The position numbers and the translations under genes are program-made. The notes beneath the pieces were generated by a model. The model was not told the origin of the DNA and ran no database searches. It was given only the letters and a program-made list of their open reading frames with translations. Source: Aggregicoccus sp. 17bor-14 (GTDB lineage Bacteria > Myxococcota > Myxococcia > Myxococcales > Myxococcaceae). From it: a stretch of DNA of 64,000 nt. Positions within the stretch are counted from its first letter, which is position 1; the number at the start of each line of letters is the position of its first letter. The stretch spans positions 62,001 to 126,000 of the forward strand of contig NZ_VJZZ01000015.1 in the NCBI RefSeq assembly GCF_009659535.1. Reading direction: 5' to 3'. This document shows, piece after piece, positions 26,124 through 34,931 of the stretch.

Positions 26124-26903
26124 CTAGACGAGCTCCGCAAAGTCTTCGCGGCGCGCGTTGAAGAAGCTGGAGGCCAGGACGAGGAGCAACACCGAGACCA
26201 GCCCCGCGGAGAGCAGGGGGCCGGGGTCGGGGAGCCGGTGGTAGTAGACGAGATCCTGGTAGGCGGTGACGAAGCCCGCCATGGGGTTGAGGTAGAGCGC
26301 GAGCGGCCGGTACTCGAGCGGGATGTTCGTCACGGGGTAGAGCACCGGTGTGAGGAAGTACGCGAGCGTGAGCAGGTTGTTCACCACGTGCTGCAGGTCG
26401 CGGAAGCTCACGTTGAGCGCGCTGACCAGGTAGGTGGCGCCGAGCGTGAAGAGCAGCTGCAGCAGGGCGACCAGCGGCAGCAGCAGCAGGTGCAGGGTGG
26501 GGCGCACGCCGGAGAGCAGCGAGATGCCCACCATCAGCGGCAGCGAGAGCGCGTAGTTGATGCCGTTGGTGAGCACCACCGTGGCGGGCAGCACCTGCGG
26601 CGGGAACTTCACCTTCGTCAGCAGGTCGCGGCGGTCCGAGATGGCCGAGGCCCCCGAGCCCACCGAGGTGGAGAACCAGATCCAGGGCAGCAGCCCCACG
26701 AACATGAACAGCGTGTAGTGCTCGAGCGACTGCTTCATGTAGACGGTGAAGAGCAGCGCGTACACCAGCATCAGCAGCGTGGGGTTGAGGAAGGTCCAGA
26801 GGAAGCCGAGCACCGAGCCGCGGTACCGGGCCTTGAGCTCGCGCAGCGTCAGGCTCCAGAGCAGGACGCGGTACTGGTAGAGTTCGGTGAGGTTCTGGAA
26901 CAT
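26124..26903 (-). CDS. wzm: O-antigen ABC exporter permease
   Basis: A 259-residue ABC-2 permease with six hydrophobic segments. RELKARYRGSVLGFLWTFLNP near the N-terminus, a middle ALNVSFRDLQHVV and the periplasmic-side motif TPVLYPVTNIP are typical of Wzm/TagG polysaccharide exporters. It pairs with the adjacent Wzt, which starts 5 bases after its stop. The first gene of the minus-strand pair, it faces rfbB across a 129-base gap that must hold both promoters; I saw no clear promoter boxes there. Confidence 0.9.
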   Translation of the reverse strand: MFQNLTELYQYRVLLWSLTLRELKARYRGSVLGFLWTFLNPTLLMLVYALLFTVYMKQSLEHYTLFMFVGLLPWIWFSTSVGSGASAISDRRDLLTKVKFPPQVLPATVVLTNGINYALSLPLMVGISLLSGVRPTLHLLLLPLVALLQLLFTLGATYLVSALNVSFRDLQHVVNNLLTLAYFLTPVLYPVTNIPLEYRPLALYLNPMAGFVTAYQDLVYYHRLPDPGPLLSAGLVSVLLLVLASSFFNARREDFAELV

Positions 26904-27032
26904 GCGGGCGCCACTCTTACGTCAAAAGGCCAACAGCCGCACCATCCGCCGGCCCGGCGGGCCGCTCCCCTCCGGGCGAGCCCAGGCGAGCAGGCGGCGC
27001 CCGGGCCCCTCTCCTGCGGCCGGGGGCCTCCC

Positions 27033-28061
27033 GTGAGGGTGCTGGTCACCGGCGGCTGCGGCTTCATCGGCGCGAACCTGGTGCGCCACCTGCGCCGCGA
27101 GCGCCCCGGCTGGCGGGTGGTGAACCTGGACTGCCTCACCTACGCGGGAAACCTGGAGAGCCTGCGCGGGCTGGAGAGCGACCCGGGCCTGCGCTTCGTG
27201 CGCGGGGACATCCGCGACCGCGCGCTCGTGGAGGCGCTGCTGCGCGAGGAGCGCATCGACGCGGTGCTCCACCTGGCGGCCGAGACGCACGTGGACCGCA
27301 GCGTGCTCGGCCCGGACGCCTTCGTGGAGACCAACGTGCTCGGCACGCAGCGGCTCCTGGAGGCGGCGCGGGCCTGCGGGGTGGGGCGCTTCCTCCAGGT
27401 GTCCACGGACGAGGTGTACGGCAGCCTCGGCCCCACCGGCCTCTTCGGCGAGCACAGCCCCCTGCAGCCCTCGAGTCCCTACTCGGCCTCGAAGGCGGCG
27501 GCGGACCTGCTCGCGCTCGCGGCGCACCGCACCTTCGGCCTCGACGTGGTCGTCACCCGCAGCGGCAACACCTACGGCCCCTACCAGTTCCCGGAGAAGC
27601 TCATCCCGCTCATGGTGGTGAGCGCGCTGAGGGACCAGCCCCTGCCCGTGTACGGCGACGGCCTGCAGGTGCGCGACTGGCTGCACGTGGAGGACCACTG
27701 CGCCGCGCTGCTCGCGGTGCTCGAGCGCGGGCGCGCGGGCGAGGTCTACAACGTGGGCGCGGGCGAGGAGCGGCAGAACCTGGCGCTGGTGCGCGCCATC
27801 CTCCTGCAGCTGGGAAAGCCGGAGCAGCTCATCCGCCACGTGGCGGACCGCCCGGGGCACGACCGCCGCTACGCGCTGGACAGCGCGAAGCTGCGCCAGG
27901 AGCTCGGCTGGCGGCCGCGCCACGCCTTCGACGAGGGGCTTCGCGAGACGGTGCGCTGGTACGTGGAGCACGAGGGCTGGTGGGCGCGCGTCCTCGACGG
28001 CGCCTACCGCAGCTACTACGAGACGCAGTACCGGGGGCGGCTCGAGGCGGAGGGCCCGTGA
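27033..28061 (+). CDS. rfbB: dTDP-glucose 4,6-dehydratase
   Basis: A 342-residue NAD-dependent extended short-chain dehydrogenase. TGGCGFIGAN is the nucleotide-binding loop, STDEVYG carries the catalytic acid region, YSASK is the Tyr-x-x-x-Lys pair, and RSGNTYGPYQFPEKLIP and DWLHVEDHC are characteristic of RmlB. It supplies dTDP-4-keto-6-deoxyglucose for deoxysugars of the O-antigen. The GTG at 27033 directly precedes the Rossmann fold. The stop overlaps the start of the next gene. rmlA and rmlC are not in the window. Confidence 0.9.
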   Translation: MRVLVTGGCGFIGANLVRHLRRERPGWRVVNLDCLTYAGNLESLRGLESDPGLRFVRGDIRDRALVEALLREERIDAVLHLAAETHVDRSVLGPDAFVETNVLGTQRLLEAARACGVGRFLQVSTDEVYGSLGPTGLFGEHSPLQPSSPYSASKAAADLLALAAHRTFGLDVVVTRSGNTYGPYQFPEKLIPLMVVSALRDQPLPVYGDGLQVRDWLHVEDHCAALLAVLERGRAGEVYNVGAGEERQNLALVRAILLQLGKPEQLIRHVADRPGHDRRYALDSAKLRQELGWRPRHAFDEGLRETVRWYVEHEGWWARVLDGAYRSYYETQYRGRLEAEGP

Positions 28062-28951
28062 AGCTGCTGGTCACCGGCGCGAACGGGCTCGTGGGCGGCC
28101 GGCTCTGCGAGCTCGCGCAGCGGCGTGGCCACCAGGTCATCGGCCTCGGGCGCGCGGCGCGCAGGCTGCCCGGCGCCTGGGACTACGTGGCGGTGGATCT
28201 CACCCGCGCCGGGGACGCGGCGGCCGCAGTGGCGCGGGCTGCTCCGGATGCGGTCGTGCACGCCGCCGGGATGACGGACGTGGACGCCTGCGAGCGCGCG
28301 CCCGAGCAGGCGCACGCGAACAACGCGCAGGCCAGCGAGACGGTCGCCCGCGCGGCGCACGCCGCCGGCGCGCACCTGGTCTACGTGTCCACCGACTACG
28401 TGTTCGACGGCGAGGCGGGCCCCTACGCGGAGCGCGCGCGCCCGCACCCGCGCGGCGCCTACGCCACGAGCAAGTGGGAGGGGGAGCAGCGCTCGGCGGC
28501 GCTCGCGCCCGGGTGCGCCATCGCTCGCACGGCGGTGGTGTACGGCTGGCCGCCCGCGGCGAGGCTCAACTTCGGCGCGTGGCTCGTGCAGGCGCTCTCG
28601 CGCGGCGAGCCCGTGCGCCTCTTCGAGGATCAGCAGGTCTCGCCCAGCCTCGCCGAGAGCGTGGCGGCGCAGCTCCTGGAGCTGTGCGAGGCGCGGCACT
28701 CCGGGGTGTGGCACACCTGCGGCGCGCAGGTGCTCGACCGCGTCGCCTTCGGCAGGGCCCTGTGCGCCGAGTTCGGCTTCGACCCCGGGCTCATCGTCCC
28801 CGTGCGGGTGGCGGACGTGGCGCTCGCCGGGCCCCGGCCCCTGCGCGGCGGGCTCTCGTGCGCACGCGCCACCGCCGAGCTCGAGGCCCGGCCCCTCCCG
28901 CTCGCCGAGGCCCTCGCGCGCTTCCACGCCGAGTGGCGCGCGGCCCGCTAG
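28058..28951 (+). CDS. RmlD-like NDP-sugar reductase (short-chain dehydrogenase)
   Basis: A 297-residue protein of the RmlD_sub_bind family. The fold starts VTGANGLVGGRL, HAAGMTDVDACE and VSTDYVFDGEAGPYAE are typical of dTDP-4-dehydrorhamnose reductase, and the YATSKWEGE motif gives the active-site Tyr and Lys. VRLFEDQQVSPSLAESVA matches the RmlD substrate region. The GTG start overlaps the rfbB stop by 4 bases, so the product probably acts on the RfbB product, giving rhamnose or a related 6-deoxyhexose. The exact sugar is not fixed by sequence. Confidence 0.83.
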   Translation: MKLLVTGANGLVGGRLCELAQRRGHQVIGLGRAARRLPGAWDYVAVDLTRAGDAAAAVARAAPDAVVHAAGMTDVDACERAPEQAHANNAQASETVARAAHAAGAHLVYVSTDYVFDGEAGPYAERARPHPRGAYATSKWEGEQRSAALAPGCAIARTAVVYGWPPAARLNFGAWLVQALSRGEPVRLFEDQQVSPSLAESVAAQLLELCEARHSGVWHTCGAQVLDRVAFGRALCAEFGFDPGLIVPVRVADVALAGPRPLRGGLSCARATAELEARPLPLAEALARFHAEWRAAR

Positions 28952-29057
28952 CGCTGCCTGCCCGGTCGCCTGCCCTCGGGGCTGGCATCCGCGCAGGATC
29001 GGCGGGTCGCTCGGTGGCGGAATGCCCACCTTCCTCAGGACGCCGAGGAGGGTGTGC

Positions 29058-30113
29058 ATGGAGATCGCAAGGCCCGGGAAGACCATGGGTTGGATGAAGT
29101 TCTTCAAGACCCTCAAAGACGAGTGGGGGCGCGACCGCGTGAGCAACACGGCCGCCGCGCTGACCTTCTTCTCCGTGCTGGCGCTGTTCCCCTTCCTGCT
29201 CTTCCTCGTCTCGCTCGCGGGCATCATCATCGACCCGAAGCAGGCCGAGCAGTTGGTGCAGCAGCTGGCCACCGTGGCGCCCAGGGAGGCCACGGACATC
29301 ATCGCGCAGCGGCTGCGCGACCTGGCGAGCAGCGACAGCGTGGGCCTGCTCACGGTGGGCGGCGCCGGCGCGCTGTGGGCGGCCTCCGGCGGCATGGTCG
29401 CGCTCATGGAGGCGCTCAACATCATCTACGGCGTGAAGGAGACGCGGCCCTTCTGGAAGGTGCGCGGCATCGCGCTGATGTGCACGCTGGGCGGTGCGCT
29501 GATCGCGCTGCTGGCGGCACTGGTGGCCGTGGCCACTCCGGCCATCGCCGCGCGGCTGGGCGAGCCGCTGGGCAGCGTGGTGCTCTACGCGCGCCTGCCG
29601 GTGGCGGGCCTGCTGATGATGCTGCTGTGGGCCGCGCTCTACTACCTGCTGCCGGACGTGGAGCAGGAGTTCAAGTTCCTCACCTTCGGGTCCATCGTGG
29701 GCGTGGCGCTGTGGGTGCTCGCCTCGTACGGCTTCAGCAAGTACGTGGCGAACTTCGGCAGCTACGACGCGAACTACGGCGCGCTGGGCGGCGTGATCGT
29801 GATGCTGATGTGGATGTGGATCTCCGGCCAGGTCATCCTGCTGGGCGCGGAGATCAACGCGGTGCTCGAGCACAAGTCGCCGGACGGCAAGAGCCCGGGC
29901 CAGCACGAGCTGGGCGAGGGCGGGCCGGCCGCGACCAAGACCGAGCTGGAGAAGGGCGGCGCCTCGCTGCCGGGCAACACCGACTTCCACCCGCCGCGGC
30001 CGCCCGCCCGCAAGCCGCCCCCGCCGATGCAGCCGCCCGGGCTCGCCGCAGCCATCTGGGCCGCGGGCTTCGGGCTGGGCGTGGTGCTGCTGCGCCGCGG
30101 GACGCGCGCCTAG
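29058..30113 (+). CDS. YihY/BrkB-family inner membrane protein
   Basis: A 351-residue membrane protein with six hydrophobic segments. The family features are AALTFFSVLALFPFLLFLV near the start, the GALWAASGGMVALMEALNIIYGV segment and the final MLMWMWISGQVILLGAEIN. Early annotation as ribonuclease BN is wrong for this family, and its function is unsettled. The C-terminal 90 residues are a Pro/Gly-rich tail ending in one more hydrophobic stretch. ATG 29058 is preferred over 29022 because AGGAGG sits 6 bases upstream. The 3' end overlaps the convergent acyltransferase gene by 4 bases. Confidence 0.85.
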   Translation: MEIARPGKTMGWMKFFKTLKDEWGRDRVSNTAAALTFFSVLALFPFLLFLVSLAGIIIDPKQAEQLVQQLATVAPREATDIIAQRLRDLASSDSVGLLTVGGAGALWAASGGMVALMEALNIIYGVKETRPFWKVRGIALMCTLGGALIALLAALVAVATPAIAARLGEPLGSVVLYARLPVAGLLMMLLWAALYYLLPDVEQEFKFLTFGSIVGVALWVLASYGFSKYVANFGSYDANYGALGGVIVMLMWMWISGQVILLGAEINAVLEHKSPDGKSPGQHELGEGGPAATKTELEKGGASLPGNTDFHPPRPPARKPPPPMQPPGLAAAIWAAGFGLGVVLLRRGTRA

Positions 30114-31444
30114 CTGGCGGCGGTCGCCTGCTCACGTGGGCGCGGTGCCAGCCCCTTCTGCGCGAGCCGGTGGCCCCACTTCTGGAAGGGCTTCTCCACC
30201 GCGTAGTAGGTGACGGCGGAGAACGCCACCGTGAGGGCCAGCCACACGGCCACGGTCGTGACCCGGCCGCCCACCTGCGGCACCACGTGGATGACCACGT
30301 CGTGCATCAGGTACACCGAGTAGCTGATGGTGCCGAGGAAGGTGATGACGCGCGGGAAGGCGTACTTGCGCAGCGCCAGGCCCGCCGCGAACACGAGGTG
30401 CGCGGAGAGGAAGGTCGCCACCTCCGGGCGCCACGTGTGGAACGCGTGCGCGTAGATCTCCTGCACCTCGTCCGGGGTGTAGAGGAACTGCGCCGTGAAG
30501 ATCGCGACGAGGCCGAAGGCGAAGAGGCCCCACGCGAGGCGCGGCGAGACCTCGCCCTTCATGTACCGGTAGAGCAGCGAGCCCACGAACATCGTGGCGA
30601 GGAGGCTGAACGTGAAGTAGCCCGGATGCCAGCGGTTGAAGATCAGGGCCACGAGCGTGCCCGAGAGCAGCGCGATCGAGAGGCGGGTGCCGCGGTCCTG
30701 CTTTGCGGTCCACATGCAGAGGCCCGCGAGCGCCAGCGCTGTGAACGCGGTGGTGGCGAGGAGCGCGCCCGTGCGCGTGCCCTTCATGAAGACCAGCGTG
30801 GGGACGAGGTAGCCCGCCGCGGGCGCCGCGCACAGCATGAGGAAGGTGAGGGGAACCGTCTTCTTGTGCGCGCCCGCGAGGAAGAGCAGCGAGCAGAGCA
30901 TGTAGAAGACCATCTCGTAGGCGAGCGTCCACGAGCCGCCGATGATGAGCGGGCGGTTGAGGAGGTACTGCACCATCGTCATGTTCACCAGCGTCTCGCG
31001 CAGCGGGTGCTGCACGATCTTCTCGTAGAGCCCTGGCCGGCCCAGCACGGCGTGCAGCGCCCAGATGATCGCGATGCACGCCCAGTACAGGGGGAAGAGA
31101 CGGAAGGCGCGCCCCACCCAGAAGCGCTTGAGCGAGTGATACTTCTCGAGCGAGGCCGGGATGATGAAGCCGCTGCAGAGGAAGAAGAGCACCACGCCGA
31201 ACTCGCCGGGGCGCCACACCTCCACGGACCAGCGAAGGTAGCGGGGCGAGACGATCTCCACCGAGTGCTGCACGGCGACGAGCATCGCCGCGATCCCTCG
31301 AAGCGCGTCGAGGAACTCGAGTCGCCCCCCGCGCACGGCCACGGCCGGGGGCGCGGCCTGGCCCTGGGAGGCCGGCGTGAGCGCGCCCGGGGCGGACGCG
31401 GGCGGAGCATCGGGCAGCTGCGGGGCGGAAGCGGGAAGTGACAT
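30110..31444 (-). CDS. Acyltransferase-3 (OafA/YrhL-type) membrane protein
   Basis: This 444-residue polytopic protein has ten or so hydrophobic segments. The signature is at the N-terminus of the domain: LEFLDALRGIAAMLVAVQHS (residues 48-67, conserved Arg and His) and LFFLCSGFIIPASLEKY. Family members transfer acetyl or other acyl groups to surface polysaccharides and lipids. Beside the O-antigen locus it is a candidate for decorating exported glycan. A Pro/Ala-rich 45-residue cytoplasmic N-terminus precedes it. It is transcribed away from the GT-C-like genes across a 424-base gap. Confidence 0.87.
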   Translation of the reverse strand: MSLPASAPQLPDAPPASAPGALTPASQGQAAPPAVAVRGGRLEFLDALRGIAAMLVAVQHSVEIVSPRYLRWSVEVWRPGEFGVVLFFLCSGFIIPASLEKYHSLKRFWVGRAFRLFPLYWACIAIIWALHAVLGRPGLYEKIVQHPLRETLVNMTMVQYLLNRPLIIGGSWTLAYEMVFYMLCSLLFLAGAHKKTVPLTFLMLCAAPAAGYLVPTLVFMKGTRTGALLATTAFTALALAGLCMWTAKQDRGTRLSIALLSGTLVALIFNRWHPGYFTFSLLATMFVGSLLYRYMKGEVSPRLAWGLFAFGLVAIFTAQFLYTPDEVQEIYAHAFHTWRPEVATFLSAHLVFAAGLALRKYAFPRVITFLGTISYSVYLMHDVVIHVVPQVGGRVTTVAVWLALTVAFSAVTYYAVEKPFQKWGHRLAQKGLAPRPREQATAAS

Positions 31445-31868
31445 CGGGCCCTACCGGCGGTGGTGCGGGAGAAGCGGCGCACACTAGCTGTCCGGGGTGC
31501 ACGAGCAAAGCGGGTCCCGGCTGTCCGGCCGCCCCCCCTCGTCGAATGGGACGGAGCACGCGGGGGGCGAGGAGGCAGGCACGCCCTGCGCCTCGCCGAC
31601 GGTCCACGCGCTCGCCTGCTCGGCGGGCCCGCTGGAGCCCGCCTCTTCTACGCCGCGACGCTGGAGGTCATGGTGGGAGGGCGCCCCGCAGCGTGAGCCG
31701 AGTAGTGGGGCTTCCCCGGGCTCTCAGGTCCTCGCGCGAGAAACCGTGGTAGAAGCCGGCCCCATTTTCACCAGTTCGAGGCGCCGACCCTGCCGGGGGC
31801 CGGAGCGCCCAGGGAGAGAGAGTGCTTTGGAGCAGTCGAGTACGAGGGCCACGCCGGGAGGGCTTGCA
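31445..31868. other. 424-base intergenic region between divergent genes
   Basis: This is the longest gap in the window. It must hold promoters for the acyltransferase (minus) and the membrane protein (plus), but I see no strong -35/-10 pair. A 78-codon plus-strand frame (31460-31696) ends in a stretch that reads like protein (ARLFYAATLEVMVGG) but has no recognised family and no good ribosome site. It may be a gene remnant. The open frame from 31497 into the next gene is probably not translated. Confidence 0.5.
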
Positions 31869-33386
31869 GTGAGTTCGAGCGAGACAGCCGCAGTGGTCCG
31901 CCTCCCCGACGCGCCGGAGGGCATGCCGGAGCGCCTCGAACGCGAGAGCCCCGCCCCCGTGTCTGCGCCGCGCGTGTGGTGGTACGTGGTCGCTTCGGTC
32001 GCAGCTTCCAGCGCCTGGCTGAGCCTCAGCAGGCTCCAGTCCATGCAGCACGGGGACTCACTGGTGCCGGCACTGGTCAGCCTCTACGACTGGGAGCCCT
32101 TCTACTGGGAGCAGGACCGCTTCGGGATGCTCGTCCCGCTTCTGGTCTGGCCGATCCGCCACCCGCTGGGGAACGTGATCGCCCAGTTCGCCGTGGCGTC
32201 CTTCTTCACGCTGCTCGGGCCGCTGCTCGTCTCGCGCTTCCTGCTGCGAGGGCGCTCCTGGCTCTGGGCGGGCCTCGCGGCGGACGTGCTGTTGCTCTGC
32301 GGCCTGCCACATAGGTGGGCCTTCGAGTGGCTCCTGGGGCAGCCCTACGGCGTCTCCATGGGGCTGGGGTTCCTCGGGCTGGTCCTGCTCGACCCGGAGG
32401 GGCGCGACCGGCCCTCGGCGAGAGACGCGCTCGGCTTCGGGGCGATGTGCTTGGCAAGCTGGGTGAGCCCGAGCACCACGCTGGTGCTCGGCCTCGTCAT
32501 CGTCGCGCGGGAGGTGCTTGCCGGGCACACGCCGCGCCACGCGCTGCGCAACCTGCTCTGGCTGCTCCTGCCCACGATCGCCCAGGCCGTGCTGATGGGG
32601 CAGCTGGCCCGCCTCGCACGGTACGCGGGGGTGACGAAGACCGGATTGGCTCCGACCTCCGACTGGGTCCCGGCGTGGAGGACGCTGGGCGACAACTTCC
32701 ACCAGATCTGGTGGGACTGGGCGCTCGCGGTGAGCGTGGCGCTCGTGCTCGTCGGGTTGCTCGCGTGGGCTCGGCGACGCGTGCGGCATGCGTCGCTCGG
32801 TGGTCTGGGGCTCCTCGCGGCCGCGATCTGCTACTTCGTGCTGCTGGGCGCACTCACGTGGCTGAAGATGAATCTGTACGGCGTGCGCTACCTCATCCCG
32901 GTGGTCGCGCTGTGGGCAGCCGGCGCCTGTGTCCTCGCCGTGGGGAGGGTGGAGTGGACCCTGTCGCCGCGGCGCGCGGGCGCGCTGCTGGTCGCGCTCG
33001 CGGGAATGCTCTACCTGCGCTTCGGGCCACCGTCCTACGCGGAGGTCTACCGCACCCTCGACACGAGCCTCGGTGGCTACTCGGACGAGCTCACCCGCAA
33101 CCACGCCACCCACATGCTCGGGGACTACTTCCTCGTCTGGCCCACGGTGTTCCACATCAACTGGAAGCGCTACGAGAGCGGGGACCCGACGCCCTTCTGG
33201 GGCCTCACCCACCGCTCGCAGAGCAACCGCAACCGCTGGCGGGGGCTGCCGCAGCACTCGCTGCGCATTGCGGTCCTGAAAACGGACCCCCAGGTCCCGG
33301 CGTACCTGCAGATGCTCGGCTACACCACCGCGGTGCAGGTGGGGGAGAGCGAGCGCTTCCGCTACCTGCAGCCTCCCGAGCCGTGA
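31869..33386 (+). CDS. Polytopic membrane protein, GT-C-like, function unknown
   Basis: A 505-residue protein with about ten hydrophobic segments. Short soluble N- and C-termini flank them; the last 110 residues are soluble (YSDELTRNHATHMLGDYFLVWPTVFH). The first extracytoplasmic loop with acidic and aromatic residues (LYDWEPFYWEQDRFG) recalls GT-C glycosyltransferases, and the next gene is GT39-like, but I do not recognise a named family. The GTG at 31869 is chosen because GGGAGG lies 7 bases upstream; TTG 31827 with GGGAGAGAG is an alternative adding 14 residues. Confidence 0.7.
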   Translation: MSSSETAAVVRLPDAPEGMPERLERESPAPVSAPRVWWYVVASVAASSAWLSLSRLQSMQHGDSLVPALVSLYDWEPFYWEQDRFGMLVPLLVWPIRHPLGNVIAQFAVASFFTLLGPLLVSRFLLRGRSWLWAGLAADVLLLCGLPHRWAFEWLLGQPYGVSMGLGFLGLVLLDPEGRDRPSARDALGFGAMCLASWVSPSTTLVLGLVIVAREVLAGHTPRHALRNLLWLLLPTIAQAVLMGQLARLARYAGVTKTGLAPTSDWVPAWRTLGDNFHQIWWDWALAVSVALVLVGLLAWARRRVRHASLGGLGLLAAAICYFVLLGALTWLKMNLYGVRYLIPVVALWAAGACVLAVGRVEWTLSPRRAGALLVALAGMLYLRFGPPSYAEVYRTLDTSLGGYSDELTRNHATHMLGDYFLVWPTVFHINWKRYESGDPTPFWGLTHRSQSNRNRWRGLPQHSLRIAVLKTDPQVPAYLQMLGYTTAVQVGESERFRYLQPPEP

Positions 33387-33523
33387 GCCCGTGGCCGCGC
33401 CGGGTCGCAGGGCGTGGCCAAACCGCAGCGCCCGCCGGGTAGGGGGCACCTCGCCGCACCTCTTCGCCGCTCTCCATGCGAGGTCTGAACGTGCACCACG
33501 CCTCCGCACCCCTGGAAGGAGCG

Positions 33524-34906
33524 ATGCCGCGCACCGCCGCACCCGAGCCGCTGCGCCCGGCGCCGTGGCGGCGGCCCGACCCGCTCTCGCACACGCGGCT
33601 CCTCTTCGCGCTGCTCGCCTGCGCCCTGCTTCTTCCCCACTTCGTGACGGTGGGCCCCCACCACCGCGTAGGGCTCGCGGGAGTGTGCGGGGGCGACGAG
33701 CCGCACTACCTCGTCCAGATCAACAGCGTCCTCGAGGACCTCGATCTCGACGTCTCGAACAACTACACCGCGGTGCACGAGGGAGGCCGCGAGGAGGGGG
33801 AATTCTTTCGCGGCGACGGCGGCAACCACCACACCGTGGTGAACGTGAACGGTCGCTACGTCCTGTGGAGCGAGGCCTTCGTCTGGGACGGCCGCTTCGA
33901 GCACGGCCGCGGTGAGGATGGGCACGCGCGGGTTCCCGGTGCACCGAGGCCGAAGGAGGGCGCCCCGGAGTGGAGCTTCCATCCCCCCGGCGCCACGATG
34001 CTGGCGCTGCTGCTCTGGCCCTTCCGGGGAACCCGAGGTGTGGAGGTGGGCGGGCTGCTTCTCGCCGCCCTGGCCACGCTGCTCGCGGCCGTGGCCCTGC
34101 GCTCCATCGTGCGGAGCCTGGGCGGCTCGGTGCGGCTCGCCAATGGCGTGATGCTCATCGGCGTGCTGTGCACGCCCGTGTGGAACTACGCGCGCACCTT
34201 CTTCAACGAGCCCTTCCTGCTCGCCTTCTGCCTCGGGGCGTACGCGCTCCACTTCCGGCAGCGGCCGCTGCTGGCGGGGCTGCTGATCGCCCTGGGCATG
34301 CAGATGAAGCCGCCCTTCGGGCTGCTGCTGGTGCCGCTCTGGGTGGACCTGCTCCTGCAGCGCAGCTGGCGGCGGCTCGCGCTGCTCTCGCTCCTGCCGG
34401 CGCTCTCCGCGCTGGGTGTGCTCGCGCTCAACGCGTACATGCTCGGCTCGCCGTTCAAGACGGCGATCGTGTTCCAGGTGGGCAGCCTGCGCGAGGGAGC
34501 GCTGGGCATGCTCTTCGACTGGAACCGGGGCCTGCTGCCGCTCGCCCCGGTGATGGCGTTCGGGCTGCTGGGCTGGCCCTTCCTGCTGCGCGGTGCGGCG
34601 CGGCGGCCCGCACTCCTGTGCGCCTGCGGCTTCGCGCTCTATGCGGGGCTGATGGCCGCCTGGGTGCAGTGGCACGGCGCCTGGTGCTACGGGCCGCGCC
34701 TGTTCATCCCCGTGGTCCCGTTCGTGGCGCTCGGCCTGATGCCCGTGCTCGCGGGGCGGTGGCGCCGGTGGCTGGTGGGGCCGGTGGTGGCGCTCGCGCT
34801 GGTCTCGTTCGCCATCAACTTCGTCGCCACGTACCAGCCCTGCCGGCTCTGGGGGCGAAACCCCATCGACCTGGTGCGGCCCGGGGCGCGCCCCATCCCG
34901 TTCTGA
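33524..34906 (+). CDS. GT39/ArnT-like membrane glycosyltransferase
   Basis: A 460-residue polytopic protein. After the first membrane helix comes GGDEPHYLVQ, the acidic-acidic-aromatic motif of PMT_2/ArnT-type GT-C enzymes, then a soluble loop with LDLDVSNNY. About nine further hydrophobic segments follow, with ARTFFNEPFLLAF in a loop. Such enzymes move a sugar from a polyprenyl-phosphate carrier on the periplasmic side. ATG 33524 is preferred over 33476 because GGAAGGAG lies 2-9 bases upstream. It may act with the preceding membrane protein; both are unlinked to a known substrate. Confidence 0.8.
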   Translation: MPRTAAPEPLRPAPWRRPDPLSHTRLLFALLACALLLPHFVTVGPHHRVGLAGVCGGDEPHYLVQINSVLEDLDLDVSNNYTAVHEGGREEGEFFRGDGGNHHTVVNVNGRYVLWSEAFVWDGRFEHGRGEDGHARVPGAPRPKEGAPEWSFHPPGATMLALLLWPFRGTRGVEVGGLLLAALATLLAAVALRSIVRSLGGSVRLANGVMLIGVLCTPVWNYARTFFNEPFLLAFCLGAYALHFRQRPLLAGLLIALGMQMKPPFGLLLVPLWVDLLLQRSWRRLALLSLLPALSALGVLALNAYMLGSPFKTAIVFQVGSLREGALGMLFDWNRGLLPLAPVMAFGLLGWPFLLRGAARRPALLCACGFALYAGLMAAWVQWHGAWCYGPRLFIPVVPFVALGLMPVLAGRWRRWLVGPVVALALVSFAINFVATYQPCRLWGRNPIDLVRPGARPIPF

Positions 34907-34931
34907 GGCAGGGCGCAGAGGGCGCGCGCGC

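Noticed and set aside
26238-27032. N-terminal extension of the rfbB frame
   Set aside because: It is antisense to wzm and its translation is His/Arg/Glu-rich. The short-chain dehydrogenase fold begins right at GTG 27033.
31497-31868. N-terminal extension of the 31869 membrane protein
   Set aside because: The translation is low-complexity and lacks a ribosome site at its ATG, while a GGGAGG site fits GTG 31869.
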